Assembly (NCBI GenBank): GCA_963693315.1
Contig: OY856187.1
Location: 73,343,113-73,407,112, forward strand
Length of the DNA: 64,000 bases
Direction of reading: 5' to 3'
Origin: Diogma glabrata
Lineage: Eukaryota; Arthropoda; Insecta; Diptera; Cylindrotomidae
The notes beneath the pieces were generated by a model. That model did no database searches. It saw nothing but the letters and a program-made list of their open reading frames with translations, and was not told where the DNA came from. Positions 9,421-20,484 of this stretch are shown piece after piece; position 1 is the first letter of the stretch, and the number at the start of each line of letters is the position of its first letter. The position numbers and the translations under genes were made by a program.

Positions 9421-12010
9421 ATTTAACGATTTTAACAACTTTTTTAAATACATTATAAATTTTAATTACTTTTGAACATAAAATTTGCTAGTGGATAATG
9501 CAATGGAAGTGTTTAAAAGATCTATTATGTTGAATTTCAACACAATCTTTTAATCTGGCGACGACACCACAAATAGGACCTTTCATAGAAGTGGCTTATC
9601 AGTTGCCAAAGACATCAGTTATGCATTGGAAGATCATATTTTTTAATATATAAGTACACTTTGTATTTTGATTGTGTATTTGATAAATTAATTTTTTTTG
9701 TATGCATTTATGAATTTCTTAATAAAAACACTGTAGGTGTGGAAAAGTGTTGCGGGCCACAACAATTTATGCAGCGGGCCACAAGTGTCCCGTGGGCCGC
9801 GACTTTGACATGCTTGTCGTAAACTATAAATGCTATGGACTTGAAATTTGAGGTGCGTATAAAACTAATCTGCTCACATGAAATGACGGATAGAAATAAA
9901 ACTAAAGTGGTTTTCGTTTGGTTTACCGGGGTACGATGTGAGACCTTTGAGAAAATAATTTTTGTTATAGATTCAAGTAGGGTATCATATGAAAGGGCTT
10001 CATTTCAGTATTCCTTAAAAATTTATTTTGGAATTTTACATCTCACCATTTTTTGTATAATTTGGAATAATGACGTTTTTTTCGTGTTTTCTTACCTGAA
10101 TTAGCTCCGAACCTAGCTGATCGAAAATTTTCAAATGTATTTTGAATGATAGAAAAATTAGTACGTTTTTAATAAAAAATATAAAAAAGTGTCATATTCT
10201 CATACTTAGATTTATTAAGGGGGTGGATATGAGGAGGGGGAAAATCACTATTTAAAATGGGGTCAAGTGGGGTGTCATTTGAAAGAGCACTTTATTTAGA
10301 AACATAGCAAATTTTTTTAGAATTTTGCGAAGCACAGTTTTTGAGTTATTTTCAAAAATGTGCAACTTTCAGACCGTTCCCCCCCCTCCCCCTACGTTTC
10401 GACACTGATTGACAGAAAAATTTGTAAAAAGTCACAGAGCTAGGAAATTTGGTAAATTTTGTATGAAAATTATAGCGAGGTCTCAAATAATTATATTTCT
10501 GTGTGTTTAGGGGACCGGTGTAAAGAGCGTAAAAAAAAATTTGTTTGACCCAAGCGAGTGGGGTTGTATTTAAAAGAGCACTTAATTTAAAATTTGTAGC
10601 AATTTTTTTTAGAATTTTGCGGTGAACAGTTTTTGAGTTATGGACAAAAAAGTGCAAAATTCAGACCGTTCCCCCCTCCCTACGTTTTGACACTGATTGA
10701 CAGAAAAATTTGAAAAAATTCACAGAGCTAGAAAATTCGGTAGATTTTGTATGAAAATTATAGCGAGGTCTCAAATAATTATATTTCTGTGTGTTTAGGG
10801 GACCGGTGTAAAGAGGGTAAAAAAAAATTTGTTTGACCCAAGCGAGTGGGGTGTCATTTGAAAGAACACCTAATTTAAAATTTGTTGCAATTTTTTTTAC
10901 AATTTTGCGGTGCACAGTTTTTGAGTTATGGACAAAAAAGTGAAAAATCTATACCGTTACCCCCCCCCCCTACGTTTCGACACTGATTGACGGAAAAATT
11001 TGAAAAAATTCACAGAGCTAGGAAATTTAGTAAATTTTGTATAGAATTTTGCGGTGCACAGTTTTTGAGTTATGGACAAAACGTGCAAAATTCACACCGT
11101 CCCCCCCCCCTACGATTCGACACTGATTGACAGAAAAATTTGAAAAAATTCACAGAGCTAGGAAATTCGGTAAATTTTGTATGAAGATTATAGCGAGGTC
11201 TCAAATAATTATATTTCTGTGTGTTTAGGGGACCGGGGTAAAAAGGGTAAAAGAAAATCTTTTTGGACCCAAGCGAGTGAGATGTCATTTAAAAGAGCAC
11301 CTAATTTTTAAATCATTGCAGTTTTTTTAGAATTTTGTGATGTAAAGTTTTTGAGTTATTATCAAAAAAGTGCAAATTTCAGATCGTTTCGCTCCCTACG
11401 TTTCGACGATGATTGACAGAAAAATTTGAAAAAATTCGCAGAGACAGGATAATCTATAAATTTTGAATGAAAATCATAGCAAAGTCTCAAATACTATATT
11501 TCTGTGTGTTTAGGGGATGGGTGTGGGGAGAGTAAAAAACCACTTTTGACCCAAGCGAATGGGGTGTCATATGAAGGAGCACTTAATTTAAGTAACATTA
11601 CAATTTTTTTAGAACTTAGCGGTGCACAGTTGTGTTATTGAAAAAAAATATTTTTAGTATGTAGCCTCTCCACCCCCCCCCCCCTAAATTTCAACACTTG
11701 ATTGACCGAAAAAATAATCAAATTTAAACCATTTACAAGCTGGTGAATCTTTCTTGAGTTACTATAAACATCTATGGATGAGATTTAACCTAATGTAACA
11801 TTTTTTGAGTTATTTTTGATCAATGTGGATTTGATTGTAATTTACTATTGACATTTACGATTAAACATTAATTATTTTGTTATGCGTCTATGGTCTGGAA
11901 ATATAAGGACATTACAACACAACTTTTTGTCAATAGTTTTTGATATTGTGTTCTTTTACATTCACGGAACCCTTTACGAGCGAATTTTATTCGCACTTGT
12001 CTGACTATTT

Positions 12011-12469
12011 TTTACATTATTTCCGATATTTATATTTCGTTAGGAAATAATGCAATTTTCACAAATTATATGTTTGTAAAATTAAAAATGTTTTCAATGT
12101 TATTGAAACAAAATTGTTTAAACTTGAAATTTTTAAACAATTTATTGCAATAACACATTTAATCATTTTAGTTCATGACATAGAAATTTAATTGAAAAAT
12201 ATTAACTTTTAAATTTCTTCATGAGCTAAATGGACTGAATGAAATGTGTGTTCTTGTTTTGTAGATATGAATGATTTACAGATTTGAGAAATCATCTTTA
12301 ATCTTAATACTAATCTATATGAGGTAATATGGGATGATGTAGGTACTCCCTACAATGTAACATAAAAAAATACAAATAAAAAAACCTCATATAATGTAAA
12401 AACATTTCCATAATATGGAGTCTAATGACAGTGGTGTTACGCAATGGGATTGCTAGTTCAGGTTAAATT
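12011..12469. other. Unassigned AT-rich sequence
   Basis: No gene, terminal repeat or recognisable homology was seen. It lies between the GGGTTCCG repeat region and a reverse transcriptase fragment. Confidence 0.5.
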
Positions 12470-13420
12470 GATTTAATCTCTTAAGAAGTTCATCCATAAT
12501 GTATTTGTAGAAAATTGTCAAATCAACAACATTTCGACTGTGCTGTAAAGAATCAAGCTCATTACTAAGAGTTGAATTGCCAATCAGTTTAACAGCTATG
12601 AACAGAATCAATGCACTTCAAACTACTATAATAAGCTCCACCTCATATATGAGAACAGTACTCCATGCAGGGACGTATAAATGATTTGTAAATTAAAAGA
12701 AGCTGTTCGCCATTAAAAAACTTACGACATCGTCCCAAAATGCCCAATTTTTGAACAGCGTTGTTATAGCTAGGTTAAAAATATGAGAATTCCATTTCAA
12801 ATTATTTTCAACTTCTACTCCTAGAAGCCTAACAGATCCTTTCTCTACAAGCTCTTTAGAGTCGAACTTTAATGGAAACGGATTAGGTGTGGATAATCTA
12901 GAAAAATAACAAGCCTGTGTTTTGCTCGTATTGAATTCAACACTATTAGCGAGCCCCCAATCCAAAAGGTCCAAGGTCAGGGTTCTAAAGAATCTATTAA
13001 ATTTGATCTAGAGTTGTTAAGTGCTAACTGTGAATAAAATTTAGGGTTCTCATGAGAGGCATGAAGAGTGCTATCATCAGCAAAACTATGGATAGGAATA
13101 ATTGTTGAGTCCAACAAATCGTTAATATAAATAAGAAAGAGGGTTGGTAACATAGCAGAACCCTGAGGAACTCCTGCATTAGTTGAAAAGACATCCGATG
13201 AAATACCATCAACATTGACCCGAAATTTCCGCTCGGAAATAAAGCTTTGTATCCAAGATATAAGTTGCTCATCCAAACCATTACATCTTAATTTGCAAAT
13301 AAGATTATTGTGCCAAACTTTATCAAATGCTTTGGATATATCAAGAGCAATACCGAAAGTCTCAAAATGATTTTCAAGCGATTTTTTCCACACATGAGTG
13401 ACAAAGGAAAGTAAATGAGC
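12470..13420 (-). pseudogene. CR1/jockey-type non-LTR reverse transcriptase, fragment
   Basis: Minus-strand frames give the core of a non-LTR reverse transcriptase. The motifs are ALDISKAFDKVWH (motif A, first catalytic Asp), GVPQGS (motif B), FADDSTLH (motif C, the two catalytic Asp) and VEFNTSKTQ, followed by LLGVEVENNLKW. Further downstream (to 12470) a frame-broken C-terminal segment includes LDSLQHSRNVVDLTIFYKY. There is at least one frame break at 12975, and no endonuclease domain is present, so this is a 5'-truncated, decayed copy. Wording of the motifs fits the CR1/jockey superfamily; exact clade is uncertain. Confidence 0.85.
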
Positions 13421-13780
13421 TTAATTGATCTCAAAAATTTTCAATAAAAAATAATGAATTCATAAAAAAAAATTCGAAAAAATTGTTTTGTTTTGTAACA
13501 AATTTGAACCCGAACCCGAACCCACTAAATTTTAATGTATTGAACCCGAACCTGAACCTGCACCCAAATTTTTCTGGGTTCGAAACACTGCATATAACTA
13601 AATATTATAACTAAAAAAAAAAAATAAATAAAAAAAAAATAAAAAAAAATAAATAACTAAATATAAATATTATAAAAAAATAAATATTATAACTAAATAT
13701 TAAATATATACCTATATATTAAACTGTATATATTTTATATATATAATAATATATATAGTAATATATTTTTTGTACCCGTA
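13421..13780. repeat. Low-complexity sequence with GAACCCGAACCC repeats
   Basis: Bases 13507-13580 contain repeated GAACCCGAACC/GAACCTGAACC units ending in a GGGTTCG motif, likely the end of a degraded element. From 13610 the sequence is A-rich then TA-rich simple repeat. Confidence 0.6.
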
Positions 13781-13830
13781 TAGATGAATGTATAACATTC
13801 GAAACGCGTCGAATAAAAACTATATACTTA
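13781..13830 (+). ncRNA. Hammerhead-ribozyme-like motif (degenerate)
   Basis: TAGATGA (13781-13787) overlaps a small stem GAATG/CATTC (13786-13800) followed directly by GAAACGCGTC (13801-13810). The layout is that of a hammerhead core (CTGANGA, stem II, GAAA, then a GTC-like site), but the first core residues differ (TAGATGA). Probably a decayed retroelement ribozyme. Confidence 0.35.
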
Positions 13831-14600
13831 TTAAAGATTGTTTTGTGGAATTATTTTACAATAATTTATCAACATAAATTATTGTTTTAATTTAAAATAA
13901 ATAAACTGGCTGCGGAAAAAGCTTGCTCGACTACAATCGATGTCGTTTATAAATTGATAATATTTTCTATTCGTTTACTGCTTTATAGATTTTCATTTCC
14001 TTTATGACTTTTCGGACATCATATGAACATTCAATAACATTTGCCGCACATGTGTCATTTCAAATAGGGGCATCCATTTTTTCGTGTAACTTCAATGTTG
14101 AAGCTGTATATACAAGTGGTTCATCTACTGAAAACAGCAAAAATTTCGTTAGGTAATTTGTAAACAGCCATTTACCACTGCCAGCAAAATGATCCACTAA
14201 CAAAATCGCTATTCGTTTTATGGTTGACTGATCATGCTATAGTGAAATATTGTTCACATATGTGTTCTGTTTTATATTTATATTTAGGAATTTTAAATAA
14301 AAATTAAATTGAATTTTTATATATTATAGGCGCATGTAAAATGAAATTGGCTTTAACGTATTTGATTTTTAATAGCAAAATATTGCATAAAAAATGCCTA
14401 TATGTATTGTATGGTATTTAAAATTAATATAATTAACAGACTATAATTAAAATTAATAAATTTTTCTAAAAAGATAGTTTTAAATCTAATATCAAACAGT
14501 TTTCTGCATTACGGGAAAACCCGGGAATCAGCCTGTGTCCCGGGATTTCTCATGAGTCTTTTTCACGAAGGGATCCCGGGAGAGAAGCCCTACCCCAAAG
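13831..14600. other. Unassigned sequence
   Basis: No gene was seen. The 14510-14600 stretch has CCCGGGA palindromic motifs near the start of the integrase remnant. Confidence 0.4.
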
Positions 14601-14603
14601 TAA

Positions 14604-15125
14604 TGGTCAGGGGACACGTGTCAATCATGACGTCAGTATTATTATTGCAAAATTGACTTCACTTACGAAACATTATCAATGGGATTTAGTCTTATCCGAA
14701 ACGGAATTCGTTATAAATAACACTATAAATCGAACAGTGCAGACGACTCCAGCTATTGCTGTTTTCGGTCTTAATCAACGAATGAAAATGACGGTTTCGA
14801 AGACTTTATATCACAACAAAATAAAACCGAACGTATTCTGACTGACATTAGAGAAAACGTAATCAATAACACAAAAACACAAGCTTTTAAAAATAAAGCA
14901 TACTTTGATAATAAACGAATACAAGTGCATTCTTGAAAAACGTTGTAACGACGCCTGGATTGAATCATAAATTGTTACCTCGATTTAAAGGACCATATAT
15001 GATAGATAACTCAATTACTACCCAGTGAACGTTATGTTGTCGAAGACATACCCGGACAACAACAATCGCAAAAACCGTTTAAAAGCGAGTACGCTCCGTT
15101 TAATATGAAGACCTGTAATATAGAC
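14604..15125 (+). pseudogene. Ty3/gypsy integrase C-terminal remnant
   Basis: The frame from about 14604 reads GQGTRVNHD, then AKLTSLTKHYQWDLVLSE, FVINNTINRT and TTPAIAVFG. This is the end of the integrase core of Ty3/gypsy retroelements, where a glutamate in SETEFVINNT is characteristic. After a stop at 14841 the following frames still show NKAYFDNKRI, LPRFKGPYM-like sequence and VVEDIPGQQQ near 15030-15060 (the post-core GPY-like region). Several frame breaks make it inactive. No LTR boundary was recognised. Description only; no reconstruction is attempted. Confidence 0.75.
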
Positions 15126-15129
15126 AATC

Positions 15130-15660
15130 AGAGTCGATTGTGATGTCAGTATAGCCGAATGTGGTAAATAACTTTTTATAAATTTTTAACGAATAATATA
15201 TTTGAATTTAAATTTAGTTTTTAGTTCCATCTATATTTTATTATTTTAATTATATTTAGTTAAAGTGTACGCCGCAAGAAGCGGGTATATTAAAATAAGA
15301 GAAAAAATGTCAATTAAAACGTGAACGTAAGACCATGTGTCTAAGATTTTAATAATAAAAAATATGGAGGGGCTGAAATCTCAAGCTCTGAGATATCAAG
15401 ACTTCGTTCTGGGTTAAGGATTTTGATATAGTTTTCGGCAAAAAACTTTTATGAGGACATGGTTTTTAATTTTGGGCAGCGATGTATATCAAACATAACT
15501 TTTTGTTAAAGTACATGTATTTTTTATCTCTGTTTATATATGTATTACAAAACTAACACCAAACATCAATACGTTGTTGGAAAATCATAACAAATCATAT
15601 ATTAACATAATTTAGTGAAAGGATTATATAATTAGCCAACTACTCAAAAACCTCTCCATT
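15130..15660. other. Unassigned AT-rich sequence downstream of the gypsy remnant
   Basis: It may include the 3' non-coding part of the retroelement. No repeat boundary or gene was recognised. Confidence 0.4.
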
Positions 15661-16426
15661 TAGCGTTTTGAGAAAATATTTCAAAATCACAAATTCATAT
15701 TTCTTTCAAAATTCCAAAAATATCGTAAAACAAAAAATTCAAACTTTTTTCAAAAATTCTAAAAATATTTCAAAAACTATTACAAAATCACATATTAAAA
15801 CTTTTTTCAAAAATCTAAGAATATTGCAAAAATTATAGCAAAATCAAAAATTGTAACTTTTCCAAAATTATCAAAATTTTAATAAAATCAAAAACTTAAA
15901 ACTTATTTTAATAAAACCAAAAATATTCCAAAAATTCTTACAAAATCAAAAATTAAAACTTTTTTCAAAATTCTAAAAATATGTATACATATATATGAAA
16001 TTCAAAAATTCTATTTGTTTTCAAAATTCTAAAAATATTCCAAAAATTAGAATAAAATCAAAAATTTAAACTTTTTCTAAATTCTAATAATATTCCAAAA
16101 ATTCTTAAAAATTCAAAAATTAAAACTTTTTTCAAAACTGTAAAAATATTGCAATAATTATAACAATATCAAAAATTGAAACTTTTTCCAAAATTATAAA
16201 ATTTATAATAAAATAAAAAATTCGAAATTTTTCAAAATTCTAAAATTATTCCAAAAATTCTTACAAAATCAAAAATTGAAACTTTTTCAAAATTCCAAAA
16301 ATATTTCAAAAACTTTTTTTTACTTTTTAGCTAGTTAAAGTGTAATTTAAATTCAATTATTTTGAATTTTTTAATGAAACTAAGACTTTATCACTTTAAT
16401 ATTTTGTTTTATTTTTCCAAATATAT

Positions 16427-16453
16427 TTTCGATCTCTAGGAGATCTTCTTCAG
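16427..16453 (-). ncRNA. Hammerhead-like motif, minus strand
   Basis: Reading the minus strand: CTGAAGA (16453-16447), a 6-bp stem GATCTC/GAGATC with a CTA loop, then GAAA (16430-16427). This is the inverted partner of 16599-16625. Confidence 0.45.
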
Positions 16454-16598
16454 GGAAGAACTTTCTTAATATAAGCCGTGTTCGATTTGACTGAAGCAAC
16501 TGATACAACTGAAAAATTGAATGCAATTGTTGTTGTTTTTTCAGTTGTTTCAGTCAAATCGAACGCACCTATAGTTTCAGTTTATAGAAACTTCTTCC

Positions 16599-16625
16599 CT
16601 GAAGAAGATCTCCTAGAGATCGAAA
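16599..16625 (+). ncRNA. Hammerhead-like motif, plus strand
   Basis: CTGAAGA (16599-16605), a perfect 6-bp stem GATCTC/GAGATC with a 3-nt loop (16607-16621), then GAAA (16622-16625). It matches the conserved hammerhead core order CUGANGA, stem II, GAAA. Stems I and III were not resolved. Confidence 0.45.
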
Positions 16626-18100
16626 ATATATTTGGAAAAATAAAACAAAATATTAAAGTGATAAAGTCTTAGTTTCATTAAAAAATTCAAAATAATTAAA
16701 TAAAATCAAACTTTTTTCAAAATTCTAAAAATATTCCAAAATTATTACAAAATCAAAAATTGAAACTTTTTTCAAAATTCTCAAAATATTGCAAAAATTA
16801 TTACAAAATCATAAACACAAACTTTTTTCAAAATTCCAAAAATATTTCAAAAACTATAACAAATTAAAAAATTTCCATGTCCTATTATATTCCATATTCC
16901 ATGTTCAATTTCATTTCCAATTACATTTACGTCATAAAAACAGCTACATTTTTTTTTCCAAAAAATTGGCTAAAAAAATAAATGAAATCATTCGTTGACA
17001 CGCTTGACATTATTTTTTTGACAAACTTATAATGCCATAATTCTCTATAATAATAAAATTTCATTTCAAACAAATAATCAATTTGATTTTGTTCCGAAAA
17101 ATTGGGTAAAAAAATAAATAAAATCTTTGACACACTTGACAACATTTTCTTGACAAACTTATAATGCCATAATTCTCAATAATAATAATAAAATTTCATT
17201 TCAAACAAAATTTTAATTTTTTTTTTCCAAAAAATTGGGTAAAAAAATAAATAAAAATCTTTCTATTGACACACTTGACAACATTTTTTTGACAAACTTA
17301 TAATGCAATAATCTAGATTTTGGTGTCATAAAATTTATTAATTTTATTTTTTTCCAAAAAATTGGGTTAAAAAATAAATAAAAATCTTTCTTTTGACACA
17401 CTTGACAACATTTTTTTGACAAACTTATAATGCCATAATTCTCAATAATAATAAAATTTCATTTCAAACAAATAATCAATTTGATTTTGTTCCGAAAAAT
17501 TGGGTAAAAAAATAAATAAAATCTTTGACACACTTGACAACATTTTCTTGACAAACTTATAATGCCATAATTCTCAATAATAATAATAAAATTTCATTTC
17601 AAACAAAATTTTAATTTTTTTTTTCCAAAAAATTGGGTAAAAAAATAAATAAAAATCTTTCTATTGACACACTTGACAACATTTTTTTGACAAACTTATA
17701 ATGCAATAATCTAGATTTTGGTCTCACATACTAATCCCGACCATCAAGATTTCTCCAAAGTCAATGTTCCTACTCATCACTTAAAATGAAAGTTTTTTAA
17801 GCAAAAAATATGCAAATTTCCTTGTTTTGACACACTTGACGATTTTTTTGACACACTTCCGGTACAGTTATCGAACACATCGTCCTTTCTGCTCTTCCCA
17901 TTGAGCAAACCTATTTTGAGAAAAAAAAATTTCAAATCCGTCCAGCCGTGTTCTAGATTCCGTCGGTTGTGATGGACGGCCGGCCGGCAGACAGACATCC
18001 ATTTTTTTTTGGCTTTTTTAGAATCAGTAGGTCCTAAAACGTCGAGAAATGCCAAAAAAAGTGGCTTACCCCCACTTTGAGCTCATGAATGTAATACTTA

Positions 18101-19408
18101 AGCCGGGCATTCACATACAACGGAAACAGACACAGAAACCGAATTTCATACAAATTTGACAGCAACTGAAACAGAAACCGAATTTAGAAACAGAAACAGA
18201 AACGGAAAATTCGTCTGTTTTGTCTGAAACGGAAACAATTAAATTTGAATTGTTTCAGTACCGAAACTGTCACATGACCAGAAACTGTCACATAATATTA
18301 ATTATTATTTTGAATTGTGATAACAAAAGCTTTGAATTTTGAATTTAATAAATAGGTTTATTTCATACTGATATCTAAAACGACATTTTTCGGATTATTT
18401 ATAGTACAAAAAGTTGAAGTTTAAAGTCCTAGTACTTTAAAATTTTTTAAAGTACTAGGACTTTATAAAATTATACGTCAGTTGTTGCCATAACAATAAT
18501 TCAAACTTTTAGAAAACATTTTTCATTGCTCGTTTTAAAAACGCCTTTAATTTACAATAATTGGCAATGTCTATATCATCCTTAGCACGTAGTGTTGATT
18601 TCAGCACAGAAAATTTTTACCACAATAAGGAAGATTTCAACTTTTTTGACTATAATTATTATAATTTTTTGTTAATGTTAAATGTTATTTTTCTACTTTT
18701 CAAGATTAGGTACTTACCTTATTAGTAAAATAAGCTAAAAGGACATCTTCATTAACAATCAGATTGCGTTTTTCCTTTCTTCACTTACAAAACAACTCGT
18801 ATTCCTTTTCGTATTGATTCCGTGATTTATTTGACAGTAAACTCTTCTTTACGGCGAATCTCATTTGCATCCGTTTTAACACAAATAATTGAAAACAAAT
18901 TTATCAAAAATAACAAATTATTCAAAAACAATTGACGGGTCTTTTTGGTTGCTATATGTTATTTTATTTGTTTACTAAATATTAGGTTGGTTACAGTTTA
19001 CTTTATTATTACGAATAATTTTAGCAAAATTTAAAACTCATTTCTTTTTATTTTAATAAATTTGCAGTATGCAATAAAATTTTGTATTCTGGTATTCACC
19101 TCAAACGAAAAGTGTTTTTAAAGGTACTCACTAGTAATTTCACTAGTAAACAACTAGCTCGTACTTTAAAGTTTCACTTTTCGTTCTAGATAAATATATA
19201 ACTATTAATAAATAAAAATTATTTGTTTTTGTTATTCTTCAATTTGATTATTCATAATGGATAACAAATTCACAAACTCAAACAAAATTCGGTTTCCGTT
19301 TCTGTTTTATTGTTCACCACCGTCAACCAAATTAGAAAGAGAAACAGAAACTGAAAATTTTCGGTTTCAGTTTCGGTTTCTGTTTCTGTTGTGTGTGAAT
19401 GCACGGCT
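18101..19408. mobile_element. 1.3-kb PIF/Harbinger-like element
   Basis: The left end AGCCGGGCATTCACATACAA is matched by the inverted right end with CATTCAC and GCACGGCT. TTA is duplicated at 18098-18100 and 19409-19411. Without the element, the flanks rejoin into the ATACTTAGGTCTTTCAGA motif seen in the related repeat at 6520-6550. Sub-terminal ends carry GAAACAGAAACCGAA repeats. No transposase frame was found. The interior holds a perfect 21-bp palindrome (18422-18465). Confidence 0.85.
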
Positions 19409-19521
19409 TTAGGTCTTTCAGACCGAAGTAATAAATGTTAAATAAACGAAATAAATTTTAAAAACGAAATAGTGCAGAATACGACATTACTACAAGTAAA
19501 AATCTTCTAAATATTTTACTC

Positions 19522-20224
19522 AGCGTTGCCACTTGGATACATTTGTATCCATTTGGATACATTATTTGAAAAATTTAATAAATGGATACTGGATACAAAA
19601 AAATCACAAAACTGCTAGAATGGATACATTTTATTAATATGCCCTTAGCTGTGTTGGATTTCCAAAAACTTTGAAAATGTTTATGAAATCTGTTATATTG
19701 CTCGTCTATTCTCTTTTTGTGAAAGAAAAAGTATCAGAAATTGGCGATAATTAATAATTTAAAATTCGATTTAAAAATCATTTTATACAATTTTATAGAC
19801 CCTTATCGTTTCTTAAATCGGCTAGGTTTCTTAAATGAGCTAGGTTTTCAAAATGAAGAAAACCATATACAATTGTCTGAAATAAGTATGGGATATGCAG
19901 TACAATCATTTTTAGCATACAATAAACTGGAAAAAGAGGAATTTTTGGAGGTGACAAAAACTGTGCAAAAAATGTATATGGAATTTATTCATCAAATAAA
20001 ACACATATAAAAATCATCAGATAAAAATTTGAATTAATGTGATTTTTTTGTTGTTATATTATAAATAAATGTGATCAGGATACTGAATTGTACTAAACAT
20101 ATATTGTTATTAGTCCTTTAGCAATATCAAATAATCATGTTTCATTTTTTCAAAAAAGTGGATACATTTGGATACATTTTTTTATAAAATTGGATACATT
20201 TTAATTTTTTTGAGTGGCAACGCT
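19522..20224. mobile_element. 703-bp hAT-like element, AGCGTTGCCAC termini
   Basis: The left end AGCGTTGCCACTTGGATACA and right end TTGAGTGGCAACGCT are inverted. The flanking 8-mers TTTTACTC (19514-19521) and GTTTACTC (20225-20232) agree at 7 of 8 positions, as expected of a hAT target duplication. The subterminal motif TGGATACATTT is repeated several times. Confidence 0.75.
19741..20010 (+). CDS. 89-residue ORF inside the hAT-like element (unidentified)
   Basis: This is an uninterrupted 89-codon frame starting MAIINNLKFD and ending HQIKHI. It has a plausible amphipathic composition (QLSEISMGYAVQSFL, EEEFLEV-like acidic stretch). I do not recognise the family. Its position within a hAT-like element suggests a transposase remnant, but no hAT signature is visible. 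It could be chance. Confidence 0.3.
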   Translation: MAIINNLKFDLKIILYNFIDPYRFLNRLGFLNELGFQNEENHIQLSEISMGYAVQSFLAYNKLEKEEFLEVTKTVQKMYMEFIHQIKHI

Positions 20225-20484
20225 GTTTACTCCGTAATGACGTCACACAGTTTTATATAAAACATATGTATACAACATATGTTGTAGTCAACCTTGTGTT
20301 TAAAACGGTTATTACAAACATATATTATTCACGCAAAATGAGTAAAAATAAATGATTACCAAAAAATGATATCATTTCTTTTAAAGTTTTTGCTTGTTTG
20401 TATGAGTACTATTGATCAAATATCTTTTTAAAACAAAAACGATTATTAAAAAGATGATTGTCGGTCTCTGCCCTCCGTTAGTGA

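Larger units (their letters stand above)
7801..9816. mobile_element. 2.0-kb hAT transposon with 8-bp target duplication
   Basis: The left end CAGGCATGTCAAACTC and right end GACTTTGACATGCTTG are inverted. The 8-bp duplication TCGTAAAC is present at 7793-7800 and 9817-9824, the length expected of hAT elements. Inside are remnants of a minus-strand hAT transposase and a nested MITE. Confidence 0.9.
7725..12010. repeat. GGGTTCCG-bounded repeat region with about 290-bp tandem units
   Basis: It is bounded by AGGGTTCCGTTTTTTATACG on the left and CACGGAACCCTTTACGAGCG on the right. Between 10330 and 11640, about four units of roughly 290 bp repeat. Each has GACCCAAGCGAGTGGG, GTTTTTGAGTTAT, a poly-C run before TACGTTTCGACACTGATTGA, and GTGTGTTTAGGGG. 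Related units occur at 60380-61230. A 2-kb hAT element (7801-9816) interrupts the left part. Apparent ORFs in the units are repeat translations, not genes. Confidence 0.75.
16345..16700. mobile_element. Palindromic element bounded by hammerhead-like motifs
   Basis: The arms at about 16345-16460 and 16590-16700 are inverted copies. A second inverted pair inside (TTCGATTTGACTGAA against TTCAGTCAAATCGAA) brackets the centre. At the inner end of each outer arm lies a CTGAAGA-stem-GAAA motif (separate entries). The arrangement resembles Penelope-type terminal repeats joined in inverse orientation. Confidence 0.6.
15660..18100. repeat. Fold-back-family repeat: AT minisatellite, about 125-bp units, GGCCGGCC arm
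   Basis: This is the mirror image of 6480-7740. First comes a minisatellite with approximately 60-bp units of AAAATTCTAAAAATATTCC type (15690-16310 and 16700-16870), then tandem units containing TTTGACACACTTGACAACAT and CTTATAATGCCATAATTCTC (16960-17740). The end arm has CACTTCCGGTACAGTTATCG, GGCCGGCCGGCAGACAGACA and CGTCGAGAAATGCCAAAAA (17840-18075). A palindrome with hammerhead-like ends is inserted at 16345-16700. The larger ORFs are repeat artefacts. Confidence 0.75.

Noticed and set aside
10352..11288. Three minus-strand frames sharing TGPLNTQKYNYLRPRYN
   Set aside because: They are the same reading of 290-bp tandem repeat units. They are opened by the repeat, carry no domain, and change frame at each poly-C run.
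16789..17422. Several frames of 60-75 codons rich in Lys, Phe and Asn
   Set aside because: Translations of the minisatellite and 125-bp tandem units; identical peptides occur at 7251-7433 in the related repeat.
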